From Tetradesmus obliquus (taxonomy: Eukaryota > Chlorophyta > Chlorophyceae > Sphaeropleales > Scenedesmaceae), in assembly GCA_030272155.1 (NCBI GenBank), contig CP126203.1:3162001-3226000 (forward strand): a stretch of DNA of 64,000 bases, read 5' to 3'. This document shows, piece after piece, positions 21,776 through 33,597 of this stretch (positions are counted from its first letter, which is position 1; each line of letters starts with the position of its first letter). Below the pieces are notes generated by a model that did not search any database, had not been told where the DNA came from, and saw only the letters and a list, made by a program, of their open reading frames with translations. The position numbers and the translations under genes were made by a program.

Positions 21776-24488
21776 TCATCGGTGGTGCCCAGCCCTGTTG
21801 ACCTGCGCAGGCCGTCCAATCAGCTGCAGCACATGCCGCCACAGCGCATCAGGCGCCCTGCCCTTCAGCAGCTGCTGCTTGTTGCTGCGAGCATCGCTGC
21901 CGCTGCCGCTGTTGCTGCTTGGTAGCACCAAGCCTGGGCCTGCTGCCACCACCCACCAGGCTCCTGCAGCAATCTCTTGCTCTAGCTGGCCTGCAGACCA
22001 GCCTGCGTGAGGTTGAAACAACGAGCAGCATGGCAGCAGAAACAGCTTAGCAATGCAGCTTTTGGTACACAGTGGCACAGCCCAGTCACAGCACGCCAGC
22101 GCAAATCCTGCTGCAATCTCGTGCTCAAGCTCGCCGGCAGACCAGCCTGCGTGAGGTGGCAAAAGGATGCAGAAAGCGCACGGTGGCAGCACAAACACCA
22201 GCTTAGCAATTCAGCTATTAGACACTGTGATGCTGCATGAACACACCGCCGTCCATGCGCAACGCACACATGCACCACTGCTCAAGATAACAAGGACGCA
22301 CCAGTAACAGTGTAACACAAATGTAACAACGTTTGAACTAGCAGCCGCGCACCTGTCATGCCCAGCAGCAGCTTGAAGTCCTCCGGCTTGGCCAGCCCGG
22401 AGCGCACCAAGTCCACAGCAGCAGGCAGCCCGCCATAGTACACACCCTGCGGCAGCAGCAGCAGCAGCAGCAGCAGCACAGGAGTCAAGGCCGGTCGAAG
22501 CTGAGTTTAGACAGCAGCAGGCAGCTCGCCGTAGTACACGGCGGCAGCAGCAGCAGCAGAAGTGCCAGCAGAGGCGTCAGCAGTGACAAGATCGATGCAC
22601 GCAGTGGTGCCCTGCTGCCTCCCTTGGTGCCTCCCTTCTGTCACCGGGCGCCCCCAGCAAGCTTCTTTATTCTTATATCATTCATTATTACTAAGAAGTT
22701 GCCATGTGCAAGCCGAACTTGTCAAGATTGTATTAATAGCTTTTGTCACCTCGCAGCCTGAACAAGAGAATGGATATGCACCGCAGCTGGCAGCAACGTC
22801 AAACGGCTCACCTCTGACACCTTCTGTGCGCCGCTCAGCCCAGCAAAGGCGTGCAGCAGCGTGAGCGTCTCCATGTGCACGGGGCCGCCCAGCTGCAGCC
22901 GCTGGCTGCCAAACGTGTCCAGGATGCCTGCAGGCAGCCATCACGAAATATAACAAGTTACATAACATGCCAAAAATGCCTGCAGCAGCGTGAGCGTCTC
23001 CATGTGCACGAGCCCACCCAGCTGCAGCCGCTGGCTGCCAAACGTGTCCAGGATGCCTGCAGGCAACAAGAATGCGCATGTAACATGTTATTTATGTCAG
23101 GCCACAACGGACTGGCAACGCCTGCTGCACGCGATGTCACACATGGAAACAGTGCTGTTCAGATATGATGGTACTGAGAGGGGTCCACCATGCAAAGCTC
23201 ATACAGGCATTTGCTTATCCAGAACACTGCGCATTTGAAGTCACAAGAGTTGTGCAGCTCACCTTGCGCAGTGGCACAGAGCTGCACCTCGCTCAGCCGT
23301 AGGGGCGATGGCTTGTTCAGCACAAAGCCCACAGAGCCATGGCGCACATCTGCAGCAGCAGCAGCACCGGTGCAAGCAGGTAAGCATTGCTTCAAGTGGA
23401 GGCTGCTTTTTGAGAGCAGCCTTTGCAAGCAGCGGTATCATCATGTGCAGGTTGCTGTAACACCGTTTGGAGCAGCCAGAGCTTATCGAAAACGATTGAT
23501 GGCTTACTACTGCCAGCAGCACCTCCGCCTTGCAAACCACTGCACGCCTGCCTGCACAGCTACTAGCTCTGCATGATCCGCACACCAATACACCAGAACA
23601 ACACACATGCATGCACACAAACACACACAAATATGCACGAAGCATGGCAAGTTCACCACTAACCGTGCGCTGCCAGCAGCACCACCGTCCTGTCAAAAAA
23701 TTGCATGCCCTCCTGCCTGGCCACCAGCACAGCCGACCTCCGGACCCGGGAGCTGATGTGCCCAGCTGCCGCTGCTGAAAGCAAACGGCCCCAAGCCACT
23801 ACCTTTGGAAATGCTACACGCCTGCCTGCACGGCCATCGGCTCTGCTAACACACATACCAGCACGCCAGGACAATAGGCATACATGCACCAAACACACAA
23901 AATGACGGCCAACAGAACATTTCAGCACCCACCGTGCGCTGCCAGCAGCACCACCGTCCTGTCGAAGAATTGCATGCCCTCCTGCCTGGCCACCAGCACA
24001 CAGCCAACCTCAGGGCCTGGCAGCTCATGCGCCCAGCTGCCGCTACTGAAAGCAAACGGCCCCAAGCCACTGCCGCGCGCTGCTGCTGCTGGCTTAGGGC
24101 TTAGGTTTGTTGAGGAGTTGAGCAAGCCTCGCTGCTCCATCTGAACTAGCTTTGCTCGGAAGCTGCGCCAGTCTAGGATGAGGCTGTCGTTGTGCTGCTG
24201 CTGCTGCTGCTGTTTGGTCAGTGGGCGGAGCTTTGGGGGGTTGAGCTGCAGGCCGTCGTTCTGCTGGTTGCTGCTGCGGTGGGGCTGCCATGGCTGCTGC
24301 AGTGCAGCCGGCAGCAGGGGATTAGGAGGCAGGGCAGCAGTGAGGTGAGGTGCATGACAGAGTGGCGATGTAAAGGCGTCGAACACTGTGGCTGCAGCTG
24401 TTGCGACTGTGCTGCTCTGAGCATGACGGACTGCAGCGCAACTGTTTGTGGCAGAAGGTGCCTGTTGCTGACAGCTGCTACGTGTCAT
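21776..24488 (-). CDS. AlgH/UPF0301 (DUF179) family protein, probably plastid-targeted
   Basis: Five-exon model on minus: 24488-23933, 23349-23263, 22927-22812, 22446-22353, 22002-21776; 359 residues with all phases matching. Residues 1-95 are Ser/Thr/Ala/Gln-rich without acidic runs, fitting a chloroplast transit peptide. The family domain follows: LDWRSFRAKLVQMEQ, WAHELPGPEVGCVLVA, FFDRTVVLLAAHD, GSVGFVLNKP, LQLGGPVHMETLTLLH, GVYYGG, FKLLLGMTGWSAGQLEQEI and the closing DALWRHVLQLIG helix. This matches plant DUF179 proteins nearly end to end. Function in plants and algae is unknown; bacterial AlgH/YqgE is also poorly defined. I chose the ATG at 24488; the frame stays open upstream to 24878 without an ATG there. 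Exons 1, 3 and 5 each have a decayed duplicate. Confidence 0.85.
22096..22146 (-). pseudogene. Decayed copy of AlgH exon 5 start
   Basis: After CACGCAG it reads GWSAGELEHEIAAG, the same as exon 5 (GWSAGQLEQEIAAG), then diverges. It is upstream of the true exon 5 in the same intron and lacks the TGG-TGG core that follows in the real exon. Confidence 0.7.
22980..23056 (-). pseudogene. Decayed copy of AlgH exon 3
   Basis: The copy begins after CCTGCAG and reads GILDTFGSQRLQLGG then LVHMETLTLLQ, against PVHMETLTLLH in the real exon at 22927-22812. No GT donor follows in a usable place, so it is probably skipped. Confidence 0.7.
23664..23781 (-). pseudogene. Decayed copy of AlgH exon 1 end, 2-base deletion
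   Basis: Repeats the exon 1 stretch coding VARQEGMQFFDRTVVLLAAH, including the donor position. Relative to exon 1 two bases (GT) are missing just before the VARQ codons, so the frame is broken if the upstream part is read in the original phase. Confidence 0.7.
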
Positions 24489-26821
24489 TTGGCAGGGGCA
24501 CCGATTTGAAACCCTAGTGCTGCAGTTGCTGGGGCTGTGTACGAAAGAGCGCAGCCACACTGCGCACTGACCAGTCTGCTGTGCTGTATTAGCACTGTCA
24601 TATGGCAGGCAGCAGTGCTGCTTGAGAAAATACACCGGGCCTGCCTGAAGAGCAAGCGTCCCAAACTGACAGCAGCAGCAATGCAAGGATATGCCCACCT
24701 GCCTCCTTGGCTCGCTGCTGTCTTCTGGCTGCGGTGCTGGCCGCTTGTTGTTGGCATGCACCCTTGCCACATGGCTGCACTTGCGACCGTTTGCCCTGTC
24801 GGACACGTGATGTCCAGGCCTGCAGAGGCAGTTGAACAGAGTGAACCAACTTCGTTCCCGCCAAGCACGCCCGAGCACGTGACACAGCTGTTACCGACGT
24901 CTGTTGTTACCCCTTTCGAAAAGAAAAAGGTGCATCTACGAGGCAAGCTGTTGGTGCAGGGTCCTGCTTGCATCAACAACACGGCATCACAGAATCTCTC
25001 ACCGGACTTGACCTAGACCTGATGTATGCATAATACCTAACGTCTAACCGCGTAATGCACGCCTGAACACGGCCGAGGGACTGAGGTGATGATGCAGGAA
25101 TCAGTCCGAGCCAGTGCCAACGTAGGGGAGAATAGAGCTGATCTGCCTGAAAGAAAAGCTTATGAAGTCGTTATAGTTGTATAGTGCAGCGACAGGCGCA
25201 GCATGAAGCAACGCAGACCGAGAGGTGCCAACAGTGCGAACAACACACTGCGGAAGGGCAGTGCCTGCAGCTCAGTGCCATATTGCAGCAGGTACGGTGC
25301 ATATTTAAACGACAGTGGCAAGGAACGACCGCATCTTGGGATGATACTTGATGCCAAGGCACATTCGCAGAACCGCGGGTCAAAAAGACAGATGTACAAG
25401 AAGCACCGCGTCACCCAGCAGGACCCTTTTAAAAGGATAAACAACGATTGTATCTTTGGTGTTCAGGCACTAGCATGAGCGTCACTGCTCTTGTGTGCAT
25501 GAACATGCACCAACATCACCCTGCAGTCACACATGCACAGTACGTCAGCACACAGCATGCGCCGTGTTGGCAACGCTTCCCGTGCTGCACCAGCGTGCCA
25601 TCCTAACGCCAGAGAAGCAAACAATTGCCAAAGCATGTGCTGCTGCCAGATGACCTCTCGACTGCAGACTGCTGCACTGCATGTTGCATGCAACCCTTGA
25701 ACCAGCGCTGCGCTGCAAGGATGCGGACAGGATGCACAGCCCAGACTGCCTGTTATCGTTGCCGGCGCATGCGGCATGCAGCACATCCGCAGCAGGGCAC
25801 TGTCGCTGGCTGACTCCTGTTTGTTTTTTATGTTAGACGGGTTGAGGTAACTCCAAATCAGCCTATCATCAACTCGATCCGTGAGCGGTGCTCTCGAGAG
25901 CTCATTTGCAAAGCGCGGCGAGGTTCCTGCATGCAAGCGGTACAACTGTGTTTTTTGACCAGATTACAAGCACCGCATGCTGTGAACCAGGACCAGGTTC
26001 AACCACCAGTGCTGGGTTGGAAGCAGAGGCGCATGCAGCTTGTGTTGCATGTGTGATCACGGCGGTCATGACCACGGCGTGGTTCGATGTGTCACCAGAT
26101 GCGCAGGCCAGTGCACTGGCCTGGCTGCAAGCAGCATTCAGAAGTGAACTGCACGTGCTTTGTGTTCACCCCAGGCCCTGGGCTCGTATCTTGTGCCAGT
26201 TTCACGCTGTGCTATCATGTATTTGCGTACTGTCAAAGGCACCCGCTGGCATGCTATGCTGCTTCAAGCTGGCAGTCCTGCGTTTTGTCAGGCACTACTA
26301 GTTTGCAGATCATCGCGCTGCTGCCTGTGGTGGTAAAGCTCCGTACGTAGCCACAAGCGGACAGTGTTGTGAAACACTTTACGTATCGGAACGTTCGGAG
26401 CCAGCTGAATCCCTGTGTAATTGGCGCGAGATTTAGGGTGCACAGCCGGCCCCGGGAGCAATGCCGGGAAATTGAAAAGTAAAGGAAGCGACGTTGTCTC
26501 AAACTGCACACCCCCTTCATCATCTCCTCACTATCCCTTCCACCCCTCATCAGCGTTCCCCCGGTGCTTCATGCACAACTGGTCGGGGGTCGCGCCTTCA
26601 CCCTCGCCCTCACACCCACCTCAACTCATCCTCTGATACAATTAATCTTGTTACCATTTCCTCCTTAAACACCTTACGCAAGCATCGGTGGTGCTGTCAG
26701 CCCTTCCACGAGCAGCACTGCAGCCGCGCGCAATTTCCTCTCTCGCAGTGTCCGCTGCCAGCTTCCCCGCACACAGCCACAGCAAGAACTTTATTAGCAA
26801 AAGAAGCAGGCGCGGCCTGGA
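24489..26821. other. Divergent intergenic region
   Basis: Lies between the AlgH gene (minus) and the first DUF1769-like gene (plus), so it should hold both promoters. A basic 91-residue frame starts at an ATG at 25203 (MKQRRPRGANSANNTLRK...); it resembles nothing I know and has no splice or context support. Confidence 0.45.
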
Positions 26822-29545
26822 ATGGAGATGTGCGCAGGTGGCATCGAGTGTGCTCCTGGGGAGGTGCACCCATGGCACAAGCCTGCCATGCCAACACAGG
26901 AGCAGTTCAAGAGCTCCCCCACCTACCCAGTAATCGTGACACCCAACCCAATGGCTGCCAAACAGGTGGGTTTAATACTCAACAGATGGCTTTGTCAGGC
27001 ACTTGGTGCTTGCAGGAACCCAGCCAGATCACAGCCAGCAGTAACTTGACGGAGCCAGCTGCTGCTGCTGCTGCAGTGCGAGCCTGACTTTGCCACCAAG
27101 CGCACAAAGCATGAAAATCTCATAAGCCATTTCTTGCAGACCTTCTGCTGCTCCTGCTGCTGTATATGCGCCTCCTGCAGGCCATCGACGGGTGTGCTGA
27201 GACACAGCAGTAGCAGTCTTCAGTGGCCCATGCAGCTACTTCAGGCTGGTGGTGCTTGTAAAGTTGCCCTGCTGTTCACCTGCTTCTCGAGATCGTTTAA
27301 CAGCAGACTCATCCTCACGGCCACCTGATATCCTGCTGCAACTTGTGTTGTCGCTGCTGCTCTTCCTGCAGGCCATCGACGGCACTGCTGACCCCCAGTA
27401 CGCTGTCCCCATCAACCAGGGCCCTGTGACCATCAACTCTGCCTTCTTCGAGGGCATCATGGAGATCCACCTCAAGGGCCTGTCCAACAGCCAGCAGCGG
27501 CTGTTTGAGGGCAAGAAGCGCCATTTCCAAATCATGTGCCAGGTGCGCACAAGCAGCAGCATGCCTGCAGGACAGCAGCTGAGAGACAGCAGCAGCTGAG
27601 CGACAGCAGCAGCAGCAGCAGCAGCACAAGCCCTAACTGTGGCACCTTACGCGTCAAGTGCGTGTTGGAGTTGCAGCTGCAGTTTATTGTGCACAGCGTC
27701 ACTGCTGCAGGACAGCAGCTGAGAGACGGCAGTGGCGGTAGCAACAGCAACGGCAACAGCAACAGCAACCACACCCGTCTCCGGCAGTCCGCAAGCCAAG
27801 GTGTAATGACGATGCAGCTGCAGTTGGGCCGATTGCTTGTGAGCAAATCACCACAAGCAGCAGCAGCTGCGTTACTCCGTCAGTGCATGCGGGCAGCAGC
27901 ACACGCAACAACAACCGCAGAGCACTCGATGGCAGCCGCCTACATGCCTGCTTGTTGCAGGCAGCTCTTGCGCAATTTCACAGCTGGGTTCATCGTGCAA
28001 CCGTCACCCCAACCATAATGGTACTTCCTGCAGGGCCGCTTCAAGCCCCCAGTTCCGGCAACCGGCAAGCAGCCTATGCATGGGCCAGGAGTATGTCAAG
28101 CCGAAGCAGGGCCCTTGTTGCAGCAGCTCCTGCATTAGCTCACAGCTGCCGGTGCTGCTGCTGCTGCTATGCTACAACTGTGTTCTTGCAGGGTTGCTTT
28201 AAGCGCCCAGTTCCTGCAAGCAGCCTGTGCATGGGCCAGGAGTTTGTCAAGCCAGGGCAAGCGCCAGCCTGGGTGGGGGACCTGATCTTCAATGCAGCAG
28301 CCAAGGTGTTCAGCCACAGCACACAGGTGGGAGCAGGACTTCACTCGATGTGTGGCAGGTTGTGCTGGGCGCAGCTTCTGCGGTGTGTTGTACCCCTCTG
28401 CATCAGTTTGAGCTCACAATAAGCATGACTCTTCTCCATGCGGCAAGGTTTGGCAGCGGCACTGTCTTCAAGCAGTCCTTCGACCACATAACCAATACCA
28501 GGAACTTGTGATAAGCCCTTTATGTTTTTGTTGAACTCACAGGTGGATGCCTATGCCGAGCTGCCCTACTTCATGAACCCCGTGCTGGCGGCCTGCCAGA
28601 TGGTGAATGTGAGCAGGGCAGGCAGCGCTCCAGGTCTGGCTGAGGCGCAGGAGGACATGAGCCTTTTCAGCCCAGCACTGGCAGACAAAAACGGTGAGTG
28701 GCTGGACAAGCTGGCTGTGATGTATCATTTTACTGTTGCTGCTGGTCTCCAGCACTGGCAGACAAGAACAGTGAGTGATAGCAGGCTGCTCTGCTGTTTC
28801 AACCTGCTGGTGCTGCTGCTCTGCTGCCTCCAGCATGTCCATCAGCGCACTACTTGTTGCTTTCTGTTGCTCGTCACAAGAAACCACTCTTATCTCTGTG
28901 ATTTGTTGTTTCCTGCAGGCAAGCCCGTGAGTGCCGCCAAGCGCAAGAAGTGGTGCGACGTGCCCAAGAACCTGGAGGGCCTCATGCTGGACACTGAGCA
29001 CGTGTACACCTTCCACATCTGGCAGCACTTCATCGACTTCTCCGCCTACAAGTTCAGCGTGGGCGGGCTGTGCAACCTGGACCTGGCGGGGCCACTCAAC
29101 GGCCAGCCGCTGCAGCTGACAGTGTACGACACCAAGGTGCGCCCGCTGCGCTGCTGCACGGGCTGATGCGTAGAATGTGCGCATGCCTGCACTTGCACCT
29201 GTTTGCATTTGCAGCTGCCTGCACTTACTGCAGGATTTGTGTCTGCACATGGGGTTCTAAGTGTAGAGTGTGTGCATGCCTGCACTTGCGCCAGGCTGTG
29301 CCTCCTTGGGTTGTGCTCTTGGACGTCCTTTCTGTTGCCAAGCTTACAACTGGCAGTTGATAGTCATGCTGCTACTGCTGTTGTCCTTGCAGGCCAAGGA
29401 GCACCTGTTCAGCATGTTGGTGTGGCACGAGCGCCTGCTGTATGACCCAGCCAGGCAGGCCACCATGCAGGCAGCCCATGCCATGGCAGACAAGCTCACA
29501 AGGCTAGGCTCAGGGCTGCGGTGGCTGCTGGGCAGCAGCAAGTGA
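26822..29545 (+). CDS. DUF1769/Duc1-like protein, copy 1 (shortened N-terminus)
   Basis: Exons 26822-26965, 27372-27542, 28192-28326, 28543-28693, 28919-29136, 29393-29545; 323 residues, all in phase. Conserved blocks: FFEGIMEIHLKGL, KKRHFQIMCQGCFKRPVPAS, SLCMGQEFVKPG, ELPYFMNPVLAACQMV, EDMSLFSPAL, HVYTFHIWQHFIDFSAYKF and GQPLQLTVYD. These fit the Pfam DUF1769/Duc1 family, cytosolic proteins of fungi and algae of unsettled function; I assign it from pattern memory. The paralogue on the other strand starts 30-odd residues earlier (MSPVAVSAAS...). Here the matching ATG has become ATT and the frame is shifted before MEMCAGG, so I start at 26822. The conserved GRF of exon 3 is GCF here. Decayed pieces of exons 2, 3 and 4 sit upstream or downstream of the real ones. 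Confidence 0.72.
27181..27200 (+). pseudogene. Fragment of exon 2 (copy 1)
   Basis: CTCCTGCAG followed by GCCATCGACGGGTGTGCTGA repeats the acceptor and first codons of exon 2 at 27372 (GCCATCGACGGCACTGCTGA), then ends. Confidence 0.55.
28034..28115 (+). pseudogene. Decayed copy of exon 3 (copy 1)
   Basis: After CCTGCAG it reads GGCCGCTTCAAGCCCCCAGT and continues through GCATGGGCCAGGAGTATGTC, matching exon 3 at 28192. Insertions have broken its frame. It keeps the GRF codons that the working exon has changed to GCF. Confidence 0.65.
28750..28777 (+). pseudogene. Copy of exon 4 end with donor (copy 1)
   Basis: AGCACTGGCAGACAAGAAC then GTGAGTG repeats the last codons and donor of exon 4 (28672-28700). 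Confidence 0.55.
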
Positions 29546-31556
29546 AGCAAGGAAAGCACAGCAGCAGAGCTTCCACAGGATCGCAGGTCACAGCTTCAGC
29601 AGTGGACGCGACACCGCTGATGTTGTGCAGCCAAAGTTGCTTGGGTAGTTGCGAGGCGTCGCAGCTGCAAGCAAGTGTCCTGCAAGCAGGCTAATAGTGT
29701 CCGTGACAGCGTTGCAGCAGCTGCTGTGCCTGTTTTTTTACGGTGGTGCTTGCCGGAATGACTGAGGCCTTTGCACAGCACAGTGTTGATGATGAGTGAT
29801 GGTTCCTGAAGGATATACGAGTGTCTGCTGCAGCTGCAGCTGTTTACACGTGCATGCGTAGGCAGGTCAGGTAGCAAAGGCGTTTGATTAGACAGGGCAT
29901 AAAGAACTTGAGTAGCATGCAGGTTTTCAATGAGGTTCATGTCAATGATGATGTCAAGGAACTTGAATGTGGTGTGCTGGTTACTGTGATGCTTGTGGGA
30001 AATGCAGTGAGCAGTTCACCCTCTGTGACTGTTCTGCATTGTTTGTACTGCAGAAGTATTGGATGCCGCATGCACATGAGGCGGCGTCCACTCCTTTTTG
30101 ATTGATATGAAGTAGACCATTGTAGGGGACTACTGACAGCAGTACGCACCTGGACTAATCTTCGTTCTGTGAGGATTCCTCATGGTTACAGGCCTGATTT
30201 GGGGCCTGAGCATGTCCTCGTCTGTTTCGTTTCTGGTGCACTGGTCAAATGTCTTCTTAAACAAGAATTGGCAGATCAAGGCGGCGGTGGATCATGTTGT
30301 GCTGCGCCCATGCACTGTGCCATGGCTGCTACTGGCTGGTGTCAGAGTACTCCTGGCTAGAATCCTCCAGCTGCAACGTGACCTGAACAGCATGTGCTAT
30401 GCGCGTGGCAGCAAGGCTCTCCAGGGTTGCTAGGGCATCAAGTCCTTGTGCATGCACATGTCATATCCAAGTCAGCCATGGATGACCATTTGCATGGTGC
30501 AACGGCTGCATGCATCCGGGCTGCCGCAGCAGATCTGCTGTTGACGTAGATGTGTTGCTCAGATGAGGCCGTCAGGGGCTGTTGTGCTGCAGTATGTCGG
30601 CAGAGGTATGGCACAGCCTCATGTGCACATGCACCCGTGCAAGTATCATGAGAACATGGCTGCCTGAACCAGGACAGCAAGAGAGGTACTACATGCAGCA
30701 CCGTTTGTTTGTTTGTTCAAGCCATGAACTTGGGGCAAGTAACCGGCATGTTACCCATGTCGCAAAGTTGCGACAGCACTTGGTAAGCTGTACAGACCAC
30801 AGGGATGAACAAGCTGCGTATCTCAGCAGCACACTCAGTGTAGAGTGTAGACTCTAGTAGATAACCTACGCCACCACAGATACCCACTTGGCTTCAACAG
30901 TGTGCAGGGCGGCGGCACCATCTCAAGAACCGGCGCGCACCGCCTGCTGCTGTGCTCAGAGGCTGTGCAAAGGATATCATCCGAGCCAGGAAACAGCGCT
31001 GCTGCTGAACAACCTGTGTCTACACACGAAACACAGGCTGACTGGCACTGCTGGAAAAGGTGGAAACACCCCTTCCAATGCAGCTGCACAATAAGGCCTG
31101 CAATAAGCCAAGATGTATGGCGATGTAGTATCTGAGATAACATGTGCCGCCCAGCCATAGCAACATTGCCAGCATTTGATGCGATAAAACCAAACTCTGT
31201 TGAACACGACAGCTCGAGCTGCTGAAGGAATATGCAAGCACCGAGTCACCGGCTTGCCTACATGCACGGATCAACAGCTGCAGCTCACAAACATGTAGAC
31301 ACTTGAACCATGCTCACTCATGATCAACACTGTGCAGTACACACGCCTCAACCATTCCTGCAAGCGCCACCGCAAGAACCAGGCACAGCAGCTGCTGCAA
31401 AGCCTCTTGCTGACAAATCCGAGCACAACCGTTGTGACTGCTGCTTGCAGGACACATGCTTGCAGCTGCGACGCCTCGCAACTACCCAAGCAGGATGAAC
31501 TGCAGCACAGCGCTCGCTGCAACAGCCACGAACCCTAGTGTTGTTGGCACTGGGGT
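29546..31556. other. Centre of the inverted duplication
   Basis: The 3' flanks of the two DUF1769-like genes face each other. About 29640-29800 is matched in reverse complement by about 31300-31490 (for example GTTGCGAGGCGTCGCAGCTG and GCAGCAGCTGCTGTGCCTG), so the arms extend past the stop codons. The middle, about 29800-31300, is unique and holds no gene I can support. Confidence 0.6.
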
Positions 31557-33597
31557 TTACTTGCTGCCGCCCAGCAGCCACTTGAGGCCTGTGCCCAGCT
31601 TTGACAGCTTCTCAGCCACAGCCTGGGCTGCCTGCATGTTGGCCAGGCGGGCGGGGTCGTACAGCAGGCGCTCGTGCCACACCAGCATGCTAAACATGTG
31701 CTCCTTGGCCTGCAAAGAAGCAGCAGCAGCAGTAGCAAGTGTTTGGTGTCAGGGGGCCACAAACAGAAGTGCAGACACAAATCCTGCAGGGAAAGTGCAG
31801 GCAAGTGCCAGCAGGTACACACAATCTGGATGCAGCGCCACGTGCAGCGGCGCACCTTGGCGTCGTACACTGTCAGCTGCAGCGGCTGGCCGTTGAGTGG
31901 CCCCGCCAGGTCCAAATTGCACAGCCCGCCCACGCTGAACTTGTAGGCGGAGAAGTCGATGAAGTGCTGCCAGATGTGGAAGGTGTACACGTGCTCAGTG
32001 TCCAGCATGAGGCCCTCCAGGTTCTTGGGCACGTCGCACCACTTCTTGCGCTTGGCGGCGCTCACGGGCTTGCCTGCAGGAAACAACAAAGCACAGAGAA
32101 ATGAGTGGCGCCTTGTGCCGAGCTGCAGGACGCAACAAGTAGTGCGCTGATGGACATGCTGGATGCAGCAGCACAGCAGCAGCAGCTGGCTGAACCAGCA
32201 GCAGCAGCAGGCAGCAGTTTATCACTCACCGTTCTTGTCTGCCAGTGCTGGGCTGAAGAGGCTCATGTCCTCCTGCGCCTCAGCCAGGCCTGGCGCGCTG
32301 CCTGCCCTGCTCACGTTAACCATCTGGCAGGCTGCCAGCACGGGGTTCATGAAGTAGGGCAGCTCGGCAGCCACGTCAACCTGCAGGACAGGCAAACACA
32401 AAGAATGAACGGGCTTCAGTCAAATGGTGGATGCTGACCAGATGCATCCTGCTGCATGCGCAGAAGCATGCGCAGAAGCATGCGCAGAAGCACATCACGC
32501 ATACGCCCTGGTGGGTGAACTACACATTGGTATGCATGGTGGCTTGGGCCCAATAGAAAGGGTCATGCCAGCTGCTCTCACCTGCGTGCTATTGCTGAAC
32601 ACCTTGGCTGCTGCATTGAACAGCATGTCAGCCACCCAGGAGGGGCCCTGCCCTGGTTTGACAAACTCCTGGCCCATGCACAGGGCAGCTGCAGACATTG
32701 GGCGCTTGAAGCGGCCCTGCAGGAACATAATCAGGTTTGCAGGACAAGCCAGTTGACAGACGGCAAGGTTTGCAGGTACAGCGTGCTTGCAGGAAGCTTA
32801 CAATACAAGCCTGAAACACCTATTTCCTTGGCATGCGAATTTCTTGGCATGCGTGCATAGTCTTATTTAGGTGCTTGGAAGCAAGGGCTGTTCTGTGGCT
32901 GTTGCTGCTGTTGTCTCTGAGCTGCTGTCCTGCAGGCGTGTTGCTGCGCATGCGCACCTGGCACATGATCTGGAAGTGGCGCTTCTTGCCGTCAAACACG
33001 GCCTTCTGGCTGTTAGGCAGGCCCTTGAGGTGGATCTCCATGATGCCCTCGAAGAAGGCAGAGTTGATGGTCACAGGGCCCTGGTTGATGGGCACGGCGT
33101 ACTGCGGGTCTGCAGTGCCGTCGATGGCCTGCAGGAAGAGCAGCAGCGACAACACAGGGTGCACCAGGATATCAGGTGGCCGTGAAAATTAGGCTGATGT
33201 TAAGAGGCCACCCAGAAGCAGGTGAGCAGCAGGGCGGCTGCACAAGCACCACCAGCCATTAGCAGCTGCATGGGCCATCATTGAAGTTGAAGACTGCTGC
33301 TGTGTCTCGGCACACTGCCAGTAGCAGCTCCCAAGCAATCAAGCCGATAGAAACCCCACTAACCTGTTTTGTGGCCATTGGATTGGGTGTCACAATCACG
33401 GGGTAGGTGGGGGAGCTCTTGAACTGCTCCTGTGTTGGCATGGCAGGCTTGTGCCATGGGTGCACCTCCCCAGGAGCACACTCGATGCCACCTGCGCACA
33501 TCTCGAAGCCAGGAGACGCCTGCTCCTTTGGCTTAGTCATGACTTTGTCGGAGCTGGGTGCGGGGATGCTGGCAGCGGACACTGCGACTGGGGACAT
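31557..33597 (-). CDS. DUF1769/Duc1-like protein, copy 2 (full-length)
   Basis: Exons on minus: 33597-33364, 33128-32958, 32716-32582, 32380-32230, 32073-31856, 31709-31557; 353 residues. Exon lengths 2-6 (171, 135, 151, 218, 153) are identical to copy 1 and every splice phase is shared. It keeps the intact start (MSPVAVSAASIPAPSSDK...) and the GRFKRP motif, so this is the better reference copy. Exon 5 differs from copy 1 by only a few bases, while introns differ in length and sequence, which fits purifying selection or gene conversion after an inverted duplication. Function as for copy 1: unknown. Confidence 0.78.
32453..32495. repeat. ATGCGCAGAAGC triplet repeat
   Basis: Three 12-base units in the intron between exons 3 and 4 of the minus-strand DUF1769-like gene. 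Confidence 0.85.

Noticed and set aside
25203..25478. Basic 91-residue frame with ATG
   Set aside because: No family resemblance, splice context or poly(A) support; left as an unsupported frame in the spacer entry.
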